Position numbers and translations under genes: made by a program. The notes beneath the pieces were generated by a model that saw nothing but the letters and a program-made list of their open reading frames with translations, was not told the origin of the DNA and did not search any database. Below are positions 25,933-35,386 of a stretch of 64,000 nt of DNA, in pieces. This DNA is from Mesorhizobium loti (GTDB lineage Bacteria > Pseudomonadota > Alphaproteobacteria > Rhizobiales > Rhizobiaceae). The DNA lies in NCBI GenBank assembly GCA_002356515.1, contig AP017605.1:1054001-1118000 (forward strand). The letters run 5' to 3'. Position 1 is the first letter of the stretch. Every line of letters begins with the position of its first letter.

Positions 25933-26229
25933 ATGCTCATCACTTGCCCCTATTGCGGCCCGCGCGACGTCATCGAGTTCACCTATCAGGGTGACGGCAA
26001 CCGCGAACGTCCCGATCCCGCTTCGCAGAATTTCGAGGCGTGGAACGCCTATGTCTATGACCGGCTGAACCCGGCCGGCGACCACAATGAGATCTGGCAG
26101 CATTCCGGCGGTTGCCGCACGCATCTGCGCGTCGTGCGCAACACGCTGACGCATGAGATTTCGAGCGTCGCCTTTGTGCGCGGCGATCATACCTCGGCCG
26201 CGCGCCGCAAGGCGGAGGACAAGGCATGA
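25933..26229 (+). CDS. soxD: sarcosine oxidase subunit delta
   Basis: This 98-aa subunit has the zinc-ribbon start MLITCPYCGPRD with Cys5 and Cys8, and later HSGGCRTH, which supplies the remaining ligands seen in SoxD. It is a structural zinc-binding subunit of the cytoplasmic sarcosine oxidase complex. It starts nine bases after soxB and overlaps soxA by four bases, so the genes are translationally coupled. Confidence 0.93.
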   Translation: MLITCPYCGPRDVIEFTYQGDGNRERPDPASQNFEAWNAYVYDRLNPAGDHNEIWQHSGGCRTHLRVVRNTLTHEISSVAFVRGDHTSAARRKAEDKA

Positions 26230-29200
26230 GCCCGCGCCGCACCGATACTGGCGGCCGCATCGACCGGCTGAAGACCATCCGCTTCACCTTCGACGGCGTC
26301 GCCTATACCGGCCATGCCGGCGACACGCTGGCCTCCGCACTGCTGGCCAAGGGCGTCACGCTTTTCGGGCGCTCGTTCAAATACCACCGCCCGCGCGGCC
26401 TGCTGACCGCGGGCGTGGAGGAGCCCAATGCGCTGGTGACGGTGCTGAAGGGCGAGGTGCGCGAGCCCAACATTGCGGCGACCATGGTCGAGATCCATGA
26501 CGGGCTGGTCGCGATCAGCCAGAACCGCTTCCCGTCGCTGGCCTGGGACATCAACGCCGTCAACCAGCTTGGCGGCAAGATCCTGTCGGCCGGCTTCTAC
26601 TACAAGACCTTCATGGGGCCGGTTATCGGTCCGCTGAAGGGCACGCGTTTCTGGATGTTCTGCGAGCATTTTATCCGCCGCGCAGCCGGCCTCGGCAGCG
26701 CCGGATCGGCGAAAGACACGGCCCGCTACGAACGCATGAACGCATTTTGCGACGTGCTGGTGGTGGGCTCCGGCCCCGCCGGTCTGATGGCCGCCAAGGC
26801 GGCCGCCGATCAGGGCGCCCGCGTCATGCTGGCCGATCTCGAACCGCGTTTCGGCGGCTCGACCAACTGGTCCGGTGAAACCATCGATGGCGCACCGGCC
26901 GCCGACTGGACCCGCCGCACCGTCACCCAGCTTGAAGGCCGCGACAATGTCCGGCTTTTGCCACGCACCACGGTGTGGGGCTATTACGACAACAACACGC
27001 TTGCCGCGCTCGAGCGGGTCAGCGACCACAAAGAACAGCCCGCCAAGGGCGAGCCGCGCCATCGCTACTGGGCAATCCGCGCCAAATCCGTGGTTCTGGC
27101 CACCGGCGCCTTTGAGCGGCCGCTGGTTTTCCCCGGCAATGACAGGCCGGGCGTGATGCTGGCGCATGCCGCCGAGCGCTACGCCAACGAGTTCGGCGTG
27201 CTGCCGGGCGAGCGGATTGCGCTGTTCACCAACAATGACAGCGCCTATCGCGCGGCCGTCGCCTTGAAGAAGGCGGGTGCGGCGATCGTCGCCATCGCCG
27301 ACGTCCGCTCCGAGGTTTCAGCCGAGATGCGCAAGCTGGCGACGGAAGCCGAGGCCGAGATCCTTGCCGGCCACGCTGTCGTCGCCACCGAGGGCGGCAA
27401 GGCGCTGTCCGGCATCAAGGTGCAGCGTTTCGACATGGTCACCGGGGCGCTCACCGGCGATGAACGAAGCATCCATGCCGACTGCCTGTTGATATCGGGC
27501 GGCTGGTCGCCGACCATCCATCTGGCCAGCCAGGCCGGCGCCAAAGCGGAATGGAATGCCGCACGGCAGGCTTTCCTGCCGCCGAAGCCGACGCAGCACT
27601 GGCCAACACAACAATGGATTGGTGCAGGCGCCTTCACCGGCAGTTTTTCTACCGCCGAGGCGATCGCCGAAGGCCGCGCCGCCGGCCTGGCAGCGGCCGG
27701 TGGAACGAGCACCCCGGCGGCATTGCCGACGGTCGACGCTCTACCCGGTGACCCCGATCCGGCGCCGGTCTTCGAGATCAGGGCCAAGGGCAAGAGCTTT
27801 GTCGATTTCCAGCATGACGTGACGGCTGAGGATGTCCGCCTGGCGCATCGCGAGGGCTTTGTCTCGGTCGAGCATCTGAAGCGCTACACCACGCTCGGCA
27901 TGGCGACCGACCAAGGCAAGAGCTCCAATGTTCCCGGCCTTGCCATCATGGCCGAGGCGCTGGGCAAGCCGATCCCGGAAGTCGGCACGACGCGCTTCCG
28001 GCCGCCCTTCGCGCCGGTATCGATCGGTTCGCTGGCGGCCGAGCGCTTCGGCGACCTGAAGCCGGAACGGCTGACGCCGATGCATGACTGGCATCTCGCC
28101 AATGGCGCGACCATGTATTCCGCCGGCCTCTGGTACCGGCCGATGATCTACGGGCTGTCAGGCGAAACGATCGAGCAGGCCTATGTGCGCGAAGCCAAGG
28201 CGACGCGCGAAAGCGCAGGCATTGTCGATGTCTCGACGCTGGGCAAGATCGCCGTGCAAGGCCCCGACGCAGCGGCCTTCCTCGACCGCGTCTACACCAA
28301 CATGTTTTCGACGCTCGCCGTCGGCAAGGCGCGTTACGGGCTGATGCTGCGCGAGGACGGCTTCGCCTTCGACGACGGCACCACCTGGCGGCTCGGCGAA
28401 CAGGATTTCCTGATGACCACCACCACCGCCAATGCCGGCAAGGTGATGCAGCATCTGGAATATTTCCTCGACGTCATCTGGCCGGAGTTGAAAGTTCACG
28501 TCACTTCGGTGACCGACGAATGGGCGGGTGCCGCGATCGGCGGGCCAAAGGCCAGGCAGATCCTCGCCGCCTGCGTCACCGGCACCGCGGTCGACAATGC
28601 GACCTTGCCCTTCATGGGCATCGTGCGTGGCGAGATCGCGGGTGTTCCGGTGATGATCTGCCGGCTGTCCTTCTCCGGTGAAATGGCCTTCGAGGTCTAT
28701 TCCGGCGCCGGCCATGGCACCCATGTCTGGGAAGCCTTGATCGAAGCCGGCAAGCCGTTCGGACTGGTCACCTACGGGCTCGAGGCGCTCGGCACGATGC
28801 GCATCGAAAAAGGCCATGTCACCGGCGCCGAGATCGACGGCCGCACCACGGCGCGCGACCTGCATCTCGACTGGATGCTGTCGAAGAAGAAGCCGTTCAT
28901 CGGCTCGGCCATGATGGACCGCGAAGGCCTGATCGCATCCGACCGCCTGGAACTGGTCGGCCTGATCGCGCTCGACAACCGGCCGCTCAATGGCGGCGCG
29001 CATATTGTCGAGGCGTTGGACGAAGCCAATCCGCACGGCTCGATCGGTCACATCACCGCCTGCTGCTATTCGCCGGCGCTCGGCAAGCACATCGCACTGG
29101 CACTGGTCGAGGGCGGCAAGGCCAGGCACGGCACCCGTGCCCATGTCTCCGATCCCTTGCGCAATAGGTTCGGACCGGTCGAGATCGTCTCCAACCATTT

Positions 29201-29234
29201 CTACGATCCGGAAGGGACCCGCATGCATGGTTGA
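26226..29234 (+). CDS. soxA: sarcosine oxidase subunit alpha
   Basis: This 1002-aa subunit is full length. It starts with a Fer2_4-like domain without cluster cysteines (about 15-100), then an NAD-binding pyridine-nucleotide-disulfide-type domain with VLVVGSGPAGLMAAKAA (about 178-194). A zinc/FAD interface region follows, then a C-terminal GcvT folate domain (about 615-1000). It channels the methylene group from sarcosine oxidation onto tetrahydrofolate. It overlaps soxD by four bases and soxG by eight, consistent with a single operon and fixed stoichiometry. Confidence 0.94.
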   Translation: MSPRRTDTGGRIDRLKTIRFTFDGVAYTGHAGDTLASALLAKGVTLFGRSFKYHRPRGLLTAGVEEPNALVTVLKGEVREPNIAATMVEIHDGLVAISQNRFPSLAWDINAVNQLGGKILSAGFYYKTFMGPVIGPLKGTRFWMFCEHFIRRAAGLGSAGSAKDTARYERMNAFCDVLVVGSGPAGLMAAKAAADQGARVMLADLEPRFGGSTNWSGETIDGAPAADWTRRTVTQLEGRDNVRLLPRTTVWGYYDNNTLAALERVSDHKEQPAKGEPRHRYWAIRAKSVVLATGAFERPLVFPGNDRPGVMLAHAAERYANEFGVLPGERIALFTNNDSAYRAAVALKKAGAAIVAIADVRSEVSAEMRKLATEAEAEILAGHAVVATEGGKALSGIKVQRFDMVTGALTGDERSIHADCLLISGGWSPTIHLASQAGAKAEWNAARQAFLPPKPTQHWPTQQWIGAGAFTGSFSTAEAIAEGRAAGLAAAGGTSTPAALPTVDALPGDPDPAPVFEIRAKGKSFVDFQHDVTAEDVRLAHREGFVSVEHLKRYTTLGMATDQGKSSNVPGLAIMAEALGKPIPEVGTTRFRPPFAPVSIGSLAAERFGDLKPERLTPMHDWHLANGATMYSAGLWYRPMIYGLSGETIEQAYVREAKATRESAGIVDVSTLGKIAVQGPDAAAFLDRVYTNMFSTLAVGKARYGLMLREDGFAFDDGTTWRLGEQDFLMTTTTANAGKVMQHLEYFLDVIWPELKVHVTSVTDEWAGAAIGGPKARQILAACVTGTAVDNATLPFMGIVRGEIAGVPVMICRLSFSGEMAFEVYSGAGHGTHVWEALIEAGKPFGLVTYGLEALGTMRIEKGHVTGAEIDGRTTARDLHLDWMLSKKKPFIGSAMMDREGLIASDRLELVGLIALDNRPLNGGAHIVEALDEANPHGSIGHITACCYSPALGKHIALALVEGGKARHGTRAHVSDPLRNRFGPVEIVSNHFYDPEGTRMHG

Positions 29235-29814
29235 GCGCCAATCCCCGCTTGAGCCGGAGTTTCATGTCGGCTCGCATGGCAATTTCGAGCATGGCGTCGA
29301 GATCCTGCTGACCGAAACGAGGCCGGGCTCGATCGTGCAGCTCGCCGCCTGGCCAGGCGAAGAGAAGAAGCTGATCGCTGCCATCCGCACCGTCACCGGG
29401 CTGGCCCTTCCCGACGGCGCCGGCGGCGGCTTGAGCGACGGCGTGAAGTCGGTATTCGGCTTTGCGCCGGGAAAATTCACCGTGGCCGACGAAGCCGAAG
29501 GGTTGGCCGCTTCCTTTGCCAAGGCGGTGACGCCGGCCATTGGTACCGTGACGGACCTGTCGCATGGCCGCACCGCCATCCGCATCGCCGGACCCAAAGC
29601 GGAGTGGGTGTTGGCGAAATTCTTCGCCATCGACTTCGCGCTTACGGCCTTCCCGGTCGGCGCCGGCCGCTCGACCACCCATCACGACGTCTTCGCCCAG
29701 ATCCAGCGCACTGGCGCCGACCAGTTCGACATCTACGTCTTCCGCTCCTTCGCGCGTTCGTTCTGGAAGGCGCTCTGCCATGCCAGCGAGGAAGTCGGCT
29801 ACGAAGTACAATAA
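29227..29814 (+). CDS. soxG: sarcosine oxidase subunit gamma
   Basis: This 195-aa protein is the gamma subunit, a GcvT-like domain lacking catalytic motifs. The start at 29227 overlaps the soxA stop by eight bases, so it is translated by coupling. It completes the soxBDAG order. The usual glyA and purU genes that often accompany sox operons are not next to it; an MFS transporter follows instead after 172 bases. Confidence 0.9.
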   Translation: MVERQSPLEPEFHVGSHGNFEHGVEILLTETRPGSIVQLAAWPGEEKKLIAAIRTVTGLALPDGAGGGLSDGVKSVFGFAPGKFTVADEAEGLAASFAKAVTPAIGTVTDLSHGRTAIRIAGPKAEWVLAKFFAIDFALTAFPVGAGRSTTHHDVFAQIQRTGADQFDIYVFRSFARSFWKALCHASEEVGYEVQ

Positions 29815-29986
29815 GCGTTGCGGCCAGATTGCGGCCCCCGCTGCTTCTGGCCTCAATGCCGGCCGGTTCTGCCGCTAGAGAATCGCGCCGCGGGCGGCCA
29901 TGGTGGAAAAACGTGGCCGCGAGATCGGCCCAAGGGATAAAAATCCCGTCTCAGACTCGGCACATTCGTTTGGTTCGAACAACCCC

Positions 29987-31429
29987 ATGACCGCAGAACT
30001 ATCCGCCGGCGCCACCGATCGCGCCGATGTGTCGGCCAGAGCCCTGCTCCTGCTGCCGTTGACGGTCGCCTGCGGTGTGTTCATGACCAGCCTCGACCAG
30101 AATGTCGTGGTGACGGCGCTGCCCGGCATCGGCGAAAGCCTCGCCCGCCCGCCGAGCCAGCTTGGCCTGCTGATCACCGTCTATGTCGCCAGCCTGATCA
30201 TCTCGATGCCGCTCGGCGGCTGGGCCGCCGACCGCTTCGGCCTGCGCAACGTCTACTGTTTTGCCTTGCTGGTGTTCGCCGGCTCGTCAGCTCTGTGCGG
30301 ACTGTCTGATAACATCTGGACGCTGGTCGGTGCCCGCGCGCTGCAGGGATTTGGCGGGGCGCTGATGGGCACGCTCGGCCAGGTCGTCATCCTGTCGAGC
30401 TTCCCGCGCAACCGGACGCTGAAGATCAACATGTATATTTCGGTGGCCAGCCAGACCGGGCCGCTGGTCGGGCCGCTCGTCGGCGGTGCGCTGACCACCT
30501 ACATTTCCTGGCGCTGGATCTTCTTCATCAATGTGCCGTTCGCGCTGGCGGCAGCGATTCTTGCCGCCTCACTGTTCCCGACAGTGACCAAACCCGTGCG
30601 CACGCGCTTCGATTTTCCGGGCTTCCTGCTGGTCGGTAGCGGCATGATCCTTCTTGTCTTCGGCATGGACTCGCTTGCTGCCAAAGATGCCGCCGCCGGC
30701 ATGATTGCCGGCGAAATGGCGCTGGCGGTCATCATCCTGTCGATTGCCTCGCTCTACTGCCTGCGCGTGCCCAATCCCTTGCTCGAGCTCAAGCTCCTGC
30801 GGATCCGCACCTTCCGTATCTCGTTCCTCACCGGCGGCGGGCTGGACACGATCGGGCTGAGCTCCGTCGCCTTCCTGCTGCCGCTGATGTTCCAGCTCGG
30901 CTTCGGCATGAGCGCGGTGCAGGCGGGATCGCTGACCTTCGTTGCCGCGCTCGGCTCGGTGATCATGCGTTTCTTCATGCCGCGCGTCCTCAACCAGTTC
31001 GGCTTCCGCCGGGTGCTGGTCTTCAACACGCCTGTTGTTGCCGCGCTGGTCGCCGGCTTCGCTTTGATGCAGGCGACGACGCCGGTCTGGATCGTCCTTG
31101 GCTATATCTTTGCTTTCGGCGTTTTCCGTTCCATCCAATGGGCCTCGACCGGAAACCTCGCCTATTCCGACATCGCCCCCGAACAGCTCGCCCGCTTCAG
31201 CGCCCTCTATTACATCCTTTGGCAGCTCGCGGTCGCGGTCAGCGTCGGCCTGGCAGCGGCCATGCTGTCGTTCCTGGCCGGCGGCGGTCCTGCCGTGACC
31301 AATGATTTCCGGATCCTGTTCGCGATCGAGGGCGTCATCACGCTCTGCGCGCTGCTTGCCTATCTAAAGCTGACGCCGCAGGACGGCGCCCACGTCAGCG
31401 GGCACGGCATGCAGATGAATACGGAATAG
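29987..31429 (+). CDS. MFS transporter, DHA2-type drug:proton antiporter family
   Basis: This 480-aa membrane protein has about 14 predicted helices and the DHA2 landmarks: FMTSLDQNVVVTALPGIG in helix 1, GGWAADRFGLRNVY as the loop 2-3 motif A, and GPLVGPLVGGALT as motif C. Such proteins export toxic compounds using the proton gradient. The start at 29987 (MTAELS) is the most plausible; an upstream in-frame start at 29900 would add a polar tail. It lies downstream of soxG but has its own upstream region. Substrate unknown. Confidence 0.85.
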   Translation: MTAELSAGATDRADVSARALLLLPLTVACGVFMTSLDQNVVVTALPGIGESLARPPSQLGLLITVYVASLIISMPLGGWAADRFGLRNVYCFALLVFAGSSALCGLSDNIWTLVGARALQGFGGALMGTLGQVVILSSFPRNRTLKINMYISVASQTGPLVGPLVGGALTTYISWRWIFFINVPFALAAAILAASLFPTVTKPVRTRFDFPGFLLVGSGMILLVFGMDSLAAKDAAAGMIAGEMALAVIILSIASLYCLRVPNPLLELKLLRIRTFRISFLTGGGLDTIGLSSVAFLLPLMFQLGFGMSAVQAGSLTFVAALGSVIMRFFMPRVLNQFGFRRVLVFNTPVVAALVAGFALMQATTPVWIVLGYIFAFGVFRSIQWASTGNLAYSDIAPEQLARFSALYYILWQLAVAVSVGLAAAMLSFLAGGGPAVTNDFRILFAIEGVITLCALLAYLKLTPQDGAHVSGHGMQMNTE

Positions 31430-31439
31430 TGCATGTCGC

Positions 31440-32144
31440 CTATTCGCTGAACGTCACCCACTCTTCGAGCGGCACGCGGTCGGTGCGGAAGGCGTTTTCG
31501 GGCTTGGACGTGTCCTCATAGCCCAGCGCCATACCGCAGACGACGATCTCCTCGTCGGGAATGTTGAGCACCGGCCGGATCTGCCGGTGATAGGGCGCGA
31601 AGGCGGCCTGCGGGCAGGTGTGCAGGCCCCTGCCCCGCGCCGCGACCATGATGTTCTGCAGGAACATGCCGTAATCGATCCACGAGCCCTGGTTGAGGCG
31701 GCGATCGATGGTGAAGATCATGCCGACCGGCGCGTCGAAGAAGACGAAGTTGCGGTCGTGCTGGGCACGCATCTTGTCGACCTCGCGTCGACCGATGCCG
31801 AGCGCGCCATAGAGGCCGAAACCGTTGGCGCGTCGCCGCGTCAAATAAGGTTCGAAGAACTGCGTGGGATAATAGCGATACTCGTCCCAGTCGGCCTTTT
31901 CAGCGCGGATACCGGAATTCAGGATAGCATCCGATATCTGTTGCTTGGTCTCGCCCTTGGTGACGTAGACCCGCCATGGCTGCATGTTGGTGCCGGACGG
32001 AGCGCGTGCCGCAACCGCCAGAATGTCGCGGATGGTGTCGTCGTCGATCATGTCGGGCAAAAACGCGCGCACCGAACGGCGCGACAGGATCGCCTCGTCG
32101 ACGATCTCGGCCTCATCCGCGATTCGAGCCTTCTTTTCCAACAT
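31440..32144 (-). CDS. nitroreductase-family FMN oxidoreductase
   Basis: This 234-aa flavoprotein has the nitroreductase signature: SRRSVRAFLPDMIDDDTIRDIL near the N terminus (FMN-binding SRRS), then APSGTNMQPW, a conserved FMN-contact loop, and a late GMALGYED segment. It reduces nitro, quinone or enone compounds with NAD(P)H, or may belong to a specific pathway. The start at 32144 follows GGGA six to seven bases upstream. The gene is divergent from the XRE-cupin regulator and converges with the MFS gene ten bases away. Its own regulator may be the XRE protein, since both share TCATGA operators. Confidence 0.85.
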   Translation of the reverse strand: MLEKKARIADEAEIVDEAILSRRSVRAFLPDMIDDDTIRDILAVAARAPSGTNMQPWRVYVTKGETKQQISDAILNSGIRAEKADWDEYRYYPTQFFEPYLTRRRANGFGLYGALGIGRREVDKMRAQHDRNFVFFDAPVGMIFTIDRRLNQGSWIDYGMFLQNIMVAARGRGLHTCPQAAFAPYHRQIRPVLNIPDEEIVVCGMALGYEDTSKPENAFRTDRVPLEEWVTFSE

Positions 32145-32269
32145 GGGCCGTCCCTTAGCCTTTGTCTCGATCGGACGTCCCCACTCGCCGCTCGCGGCCG
32201 AGCCTTTGCATGAACCGTCAAAATCCTGCAAGCAAATCTTGAGCATCGGTGAAAATCTACTTGATTTTT

Positions 32270-32314
32270 TCATGAGCTTAACCTCTCATGAAATTCGGAT
32301 GGAATTTTTCATGA
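32270..32314. promoter_or_regulatory. triple TCATGA operator between nitroreductase and regulator genes
   Basis: The self-complementary hexamer TCATGA occurs at 32270-32275, 32286-32291 and 32309-32314, each flanked by T/A-rich bases (TTTTTTCATGA, CTCATGAAATT, TTTTTCATGAA). The last copy ends two bases before the regulator's ATG at 32316. Spacing is 16 and 23 bases. An HTH_XRE dimer bound here could repress its own gene and affect the divergent nitroreductase gene. Confidence 0.55.
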
Positions 32315-32315
32315 A

Positions 32316-32912
32316 ATGAGCGTTTTGCCTTCCACTACACCGCGAACATTGCAGGGACCTGACGAACGCGTGCTGGCCAGCGATATACGCGCGCTGCGCC
32401 GGGCGCGCGGGCTGACGCTCGCCGAGATCGCCCTGAAACTTGGCCGTTCGGTCGGCTGGGTCAGCCAGGTCGAACGCGGCCTGTCGACGCCGTCGCTCGG
32501 CGATCTCAGGGCCTTCGCCGAGCTGTTCGGCGTGCCGATCAGCCTGTTCTTCAGCCATGACGTGCCGGTCGAAAGCGAGCGCGGCGTGGTGGTGCGGGCC
32601 GGCAGACGCCGCACCCTTGGCACCAGCGAATCCGGCCTGGTGGAAGAACTCCTGTCGCCCGATCTCGGTGGTAGCTTCGAGATGGTGCGCTCGATCTTCG
32701 CACCGGGCGCGGAGATGAAGACCCAGCACCTGCGGCCGACCGAGGAAGCCGGCTATCTCGCCTCGGGTGTTTTCGAGATCGAGATAGCGGGCGTCTGGCA
32801 CCGGCTCGGCGAAGGCGATTCCTTCCGCTTCGAAGGCAAGCCCTATCGCTGGCGCAATCCAGGCACCGAGCCGGCGGTTGTCATCTGGGTGGTTTCACCA
32901 CCGGTTTATTGA
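32316..32912 (+). CDS. XRE-family regulator with cupin effector domain
   Basis: This 198-aa protein has an N-terminal HTH_XRE domain (IRALRRARGLTLAEIALKLG..GWVSQVERGLSTPSLGDLRAFAELFGV, about 24-75, shown in parts). A C-terminal cupin_2 barrel follows (about 120-195) with GSFEMVRSIFAPGAE and LGEGDSFRFEGKPYRWRNPG. Family members sense small metabolites and control amine or amino-acid catabolism, e.g. PuuR-type regulators. It is 20 bases ahead of the first dehydrogenase gene, likely on the same transcript, and faces TCATGA repeats that it probably binds. Ligand unknown. Confidence 0.85.
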   Translation: MSVLPSTTPRTLQGPDERVLASDIRALRRARGLTLAEIALKLGRSVGWVSQVERGLSTPSLGDLRAFAELFGVPISLFFSHDVPVESERGVVVRAGRRRTLGTSESGLVEELLSPDLGGSFEMVRSIFAPGAEMKTQHLRPTEEAGYLASGVFEIEIAGVWHRLGEGDSFRFEGKPYRWRNPGTEPAVVIWVVSPPVY

Positions 32913-32932
32913 GTCAATTTTGGGAGAAGAAG

Positions 32933-35386
32933 ATGGCGGGGTTGCCGAGCACGGCGCGCGTGGTGATCATCGGAGGTGGCGTCGTCGGCACCTCCTCGCT
33001 CTATCATCTCGCCAAGGCGGGCTGGACCGACTGCGTGCTCTTGGAAAAGAACGAGCTGACATCAGGCTCGACCTGGCATGCCGCCGGCAATGTGCCGACC
33101 TTCTCCTCGTCCTGGTCGCTGATGAACATGCAGCGCTATTCGACCGAGCTCTACCGTGGCCTCGCCGACGCGGTCGACTATCCCATGAACTACCACGTCA
33201 CCGGCTCGCTGCGGCTCGCCCATTCCTGGGAGCGCATGCAGGAATTCCAGCGCGCCAAGGGTATGGGCCGCTATCAGGGCATGGATATCGACGTGGTCGG
33301 CGTCGACGAGATCAAGCGCCGCTATCCCTTCATCGAGACGCACGACCTGAAAGGCGCGCTCTACGACCCGAGCGACGGCGACATCGACCCGGCGCAGTTG
33401 ACCCAGGCCCTGGCAAAGGGCGCGCGCGACATGGGCGCCAAGATCATCCGCTTCTGCCCCGTCACCGGCGTGCGCCGCGAAAACGACGAATGGGTGATGG
33501 CCACGCCGCAGGGCGAGATCCGCTGCGAGATCGTCGTCAATGCCGCCGGCTACCGGGCCGCCGAAGTGGGCAAAATGTTCGGCCGCGAAGTTCCGATGAT
33601 GGTGATGAGCCATCAATACATCTTGTTCGAGGAAATCCCCGAGCTGGCCGCCTGGTCGAAGGAACAGGGCAAGAAACTGCCGCTGCTGCGCGATGTCGAC
33701 ACCTCCTACTACCTGCGCCAGGAAAAGACCGGCATGAATCTCGGCCCCTATGAGCGCAATTGCCGCGCGCATTGGGCCACCCCCGGCGATCCGATGCCGG
33801 AGGATTTTTCGTTCCAGCTCTTCCCCGACGATCTCGACCGGCTGGAACATTATCTGGCCGACGCCGTCGCCCGCGTGCCGATCCTGGGCACGGCCGGCCT
33901 GTCCAAGGTCATCAACGGCCCGATCCCGTATGCGCCGGACGGCAATCCGCTGATCGGCCCGATGCCTGGCGTTCCCAATGCCTTCGAGGCCTGCGTCTTC
34001 ACCTTCGGCATCGCCCAGGGCGGCGGCGCCGGCAAGGTGCTGGCCGAATGGGTGACGCAGGGCCAGACCGAGTGGGACATGTGGTCCTGCGACCCGCGCC
34101 GCTTCACCTCTTTTGCCGCCGCACCCGACTACTGCGTCGCCAAGGGCATGGAAATCTACGGCAATGAATACGCCATCCAGTTCCCGCGCTATGCCTGGCC
34201 GGAGGGCCGCGACCGCAAACTGTCGCCGATCCACGATCGCATCAAGGCGTTCGGCGCCCGCTTCGACGCCTACAATGGCTGGGAGCGCGCCACCTGGTAC
34301 GCGAAGGACGGCGACGACATTTCCGAGGAAGCCACGCTGACCTTCCGGCGCGACGGGCCCTGGCAGCATCGCGTGCGCGAGGAATGCCTGGCGGTGCGTG
34401 ACGCCGCCGGCATTCTCGACCTCCCGGGCTTCTCGCGCTTCAACCTCGAGGGCCCCGGCGCCGCCGAATGGCTGAGCCTGCAGGTCACCGGCCTGGTGCC
34501 GAAGCCCGGCCGCATCGGCCTCGTCTATTTCGCCGACGACAAGGGCCGCATCGTCACAGAAATGTCCGTCGTGCGCCACGACGAGAATGTGATGACGCTG
34601 ATCACCGCCGCGGTTGCGCAATGGCATGATTTCGAATGGCTGAAATCGCGCATGCCCAAGGACGCGCCATTCAAGCTGATCGACCGGACCGAAGAATTCT
34701 CCACCCAGATCCTGGCCGGCCCCAATTCGCGAAAAATCCTCGCCGATGTCTGCGACGCCGACCTCACCCTGCCATGGCTCACGCATCAGGAAACCACCAT
34801 CGCCGGCCGCTGGGCGAAGCTGGTGCGCGTGTCCTTCGCCGGCGAACTCGGCTGGGAAATCCACACCAGGGTCGACGATACACCCGCCATCTTCGATGCC
34901 GTTTGCGCGGCGGGACAACAGCATGGCCTGAAGCCGTTCGGCATGTATGCGCTGGATTCACTGCGGCTCGAAAAGGGCTACCGCACCTGGAAAGGCGATC
35001 TCTCGACCGACTATTCCATCCTGCAGGGCGGGCTCGAGCGCTTCGTCAAATGGGAAAAGCCCGACTTCCGTGGCAAGGCAGCGCTGCAGAACGAGAAGCA
35101 GCAAGGCGTGAAGAAGCGCTTCGTCACGCTGGTCGTCGAAAACCCCGGCGATTGCGACGCACCCTACATGTCGACGCTGTGGCATGGCGGCCAGATCGTT
35201 GGCGAGACCACGTCAGGCGGCTGGGGCCATCGCATCGACAAGTCGATCGCGCTCGGCATGTTGCGCGTGGATTTGACCGAGCCCGGCACATCCGTCGAGG
35301 TCGAAATCTTTGGCGACCGTTTCAAGGCGATCGTGCAGAACGACGAACCTTTGTGGGATCCCAGGAACGAAAGACTGCGCGCATGA
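32933..35386 (+). CDS. FAD/GcvT dehydrogenase, dimethylglycine or sarcosine dehydrogenase-like (first copy)
   Basis: This 817-aa enzyme has an N-terminal DAO-type FAD domain (VVIIGGGVVGTSSLYHL, about 10-26) and the SGSTWHAAG motif with His49, the histidine used for covalent FAD in dimethylglycine dehydrogenase. It continues with an FAO_M domain and the GCV_T and GCV_T_C folate domains (about 430-810). It should oxidise an N-methyl amine and pass the methyl carbon to tetrahydrofolate. The start at 32933 follows GGGAGAAG; the upstream TTG in frame is not used. It overlaps the homocysteine methyltransferase gene by four bases. Substrate specificity is not readable. Confidence 0.88.
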   Translation: MAGLPSTARVVIIGGGVVGTSSLYHLAKAGWTDCVLLEKNELTSGSTWHAAGNVPTFSSSWSLMNMQRYSTELYRGLADAVDYPMNYHVTGSLRLAHSWERMQEFQRAKGMGRYQGMDIDVVGVDEIKRRYPFIETHDLKGALYDPSDGDIDPAQLTQALAKGARDMGAKIIRFCPVTGVRRENDEWVMATPQGEIRCEIVVNAAGYRAAEVGKMFGREVPMMVMSHQYILFEEIPELAAWSKEQGKKLPLLRDVDTSYYLRQEKTGMNLGPYERNCRAHWATPGDPMPEDFSFQLFPDDLDRLEHYLADAVARVPILGTAGLSKVINGPIPYAPDGNPLIGPMPGVPNAFEACVFTFGIAQGGGAGKVLAEWVTQGQTEWDMWSCDPRRFTSFAAAPDYCVAKGMEIYGNEYAIQFPRYAWPEGRDRKLSPIHDRIKAFGARFDAYNGWERATWYAKDGDDISEEATLTFRRDGPWQHRVREECLAVRDAAGILDLPGFSRFNLEGPGAAEWLSLQVTGLVPKPGRIGLVYFADDKGRIVTEMSVVRHDENVMTLITAAVAQWHDFEWLKSRMPKDAPFKLIDRTEEFSTQILAGPNSRKILADVCDADLTLPWLTHQETTIAGRWAKLVRVSFAGELGWEIHTRVDDTPAIFDAVCAAGQQHGLKPFGMYALDSLRLEKGYRTWKGDLSTDYSILQGGLERFVKWEKPDFRGKAALQNEKQQGVKKRFVTLVVENPGDCDAPYMSTLWHGGQIVGETTSGGWGHRIDKSIALGMLRVDLTEPGTSVEVEIFGDRFKAIVQNDEPLWDPRNERLRA

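Noticed and set aside
34636..35382. Extension of the homocysteine methyltransferase frame upstream into the dehydrogenase gene
   Set aside because: The extra residues are out of frame with the dehydrogenase and not protein-like; the start at 35383 with an ATGA overlap is standard operon coupling.
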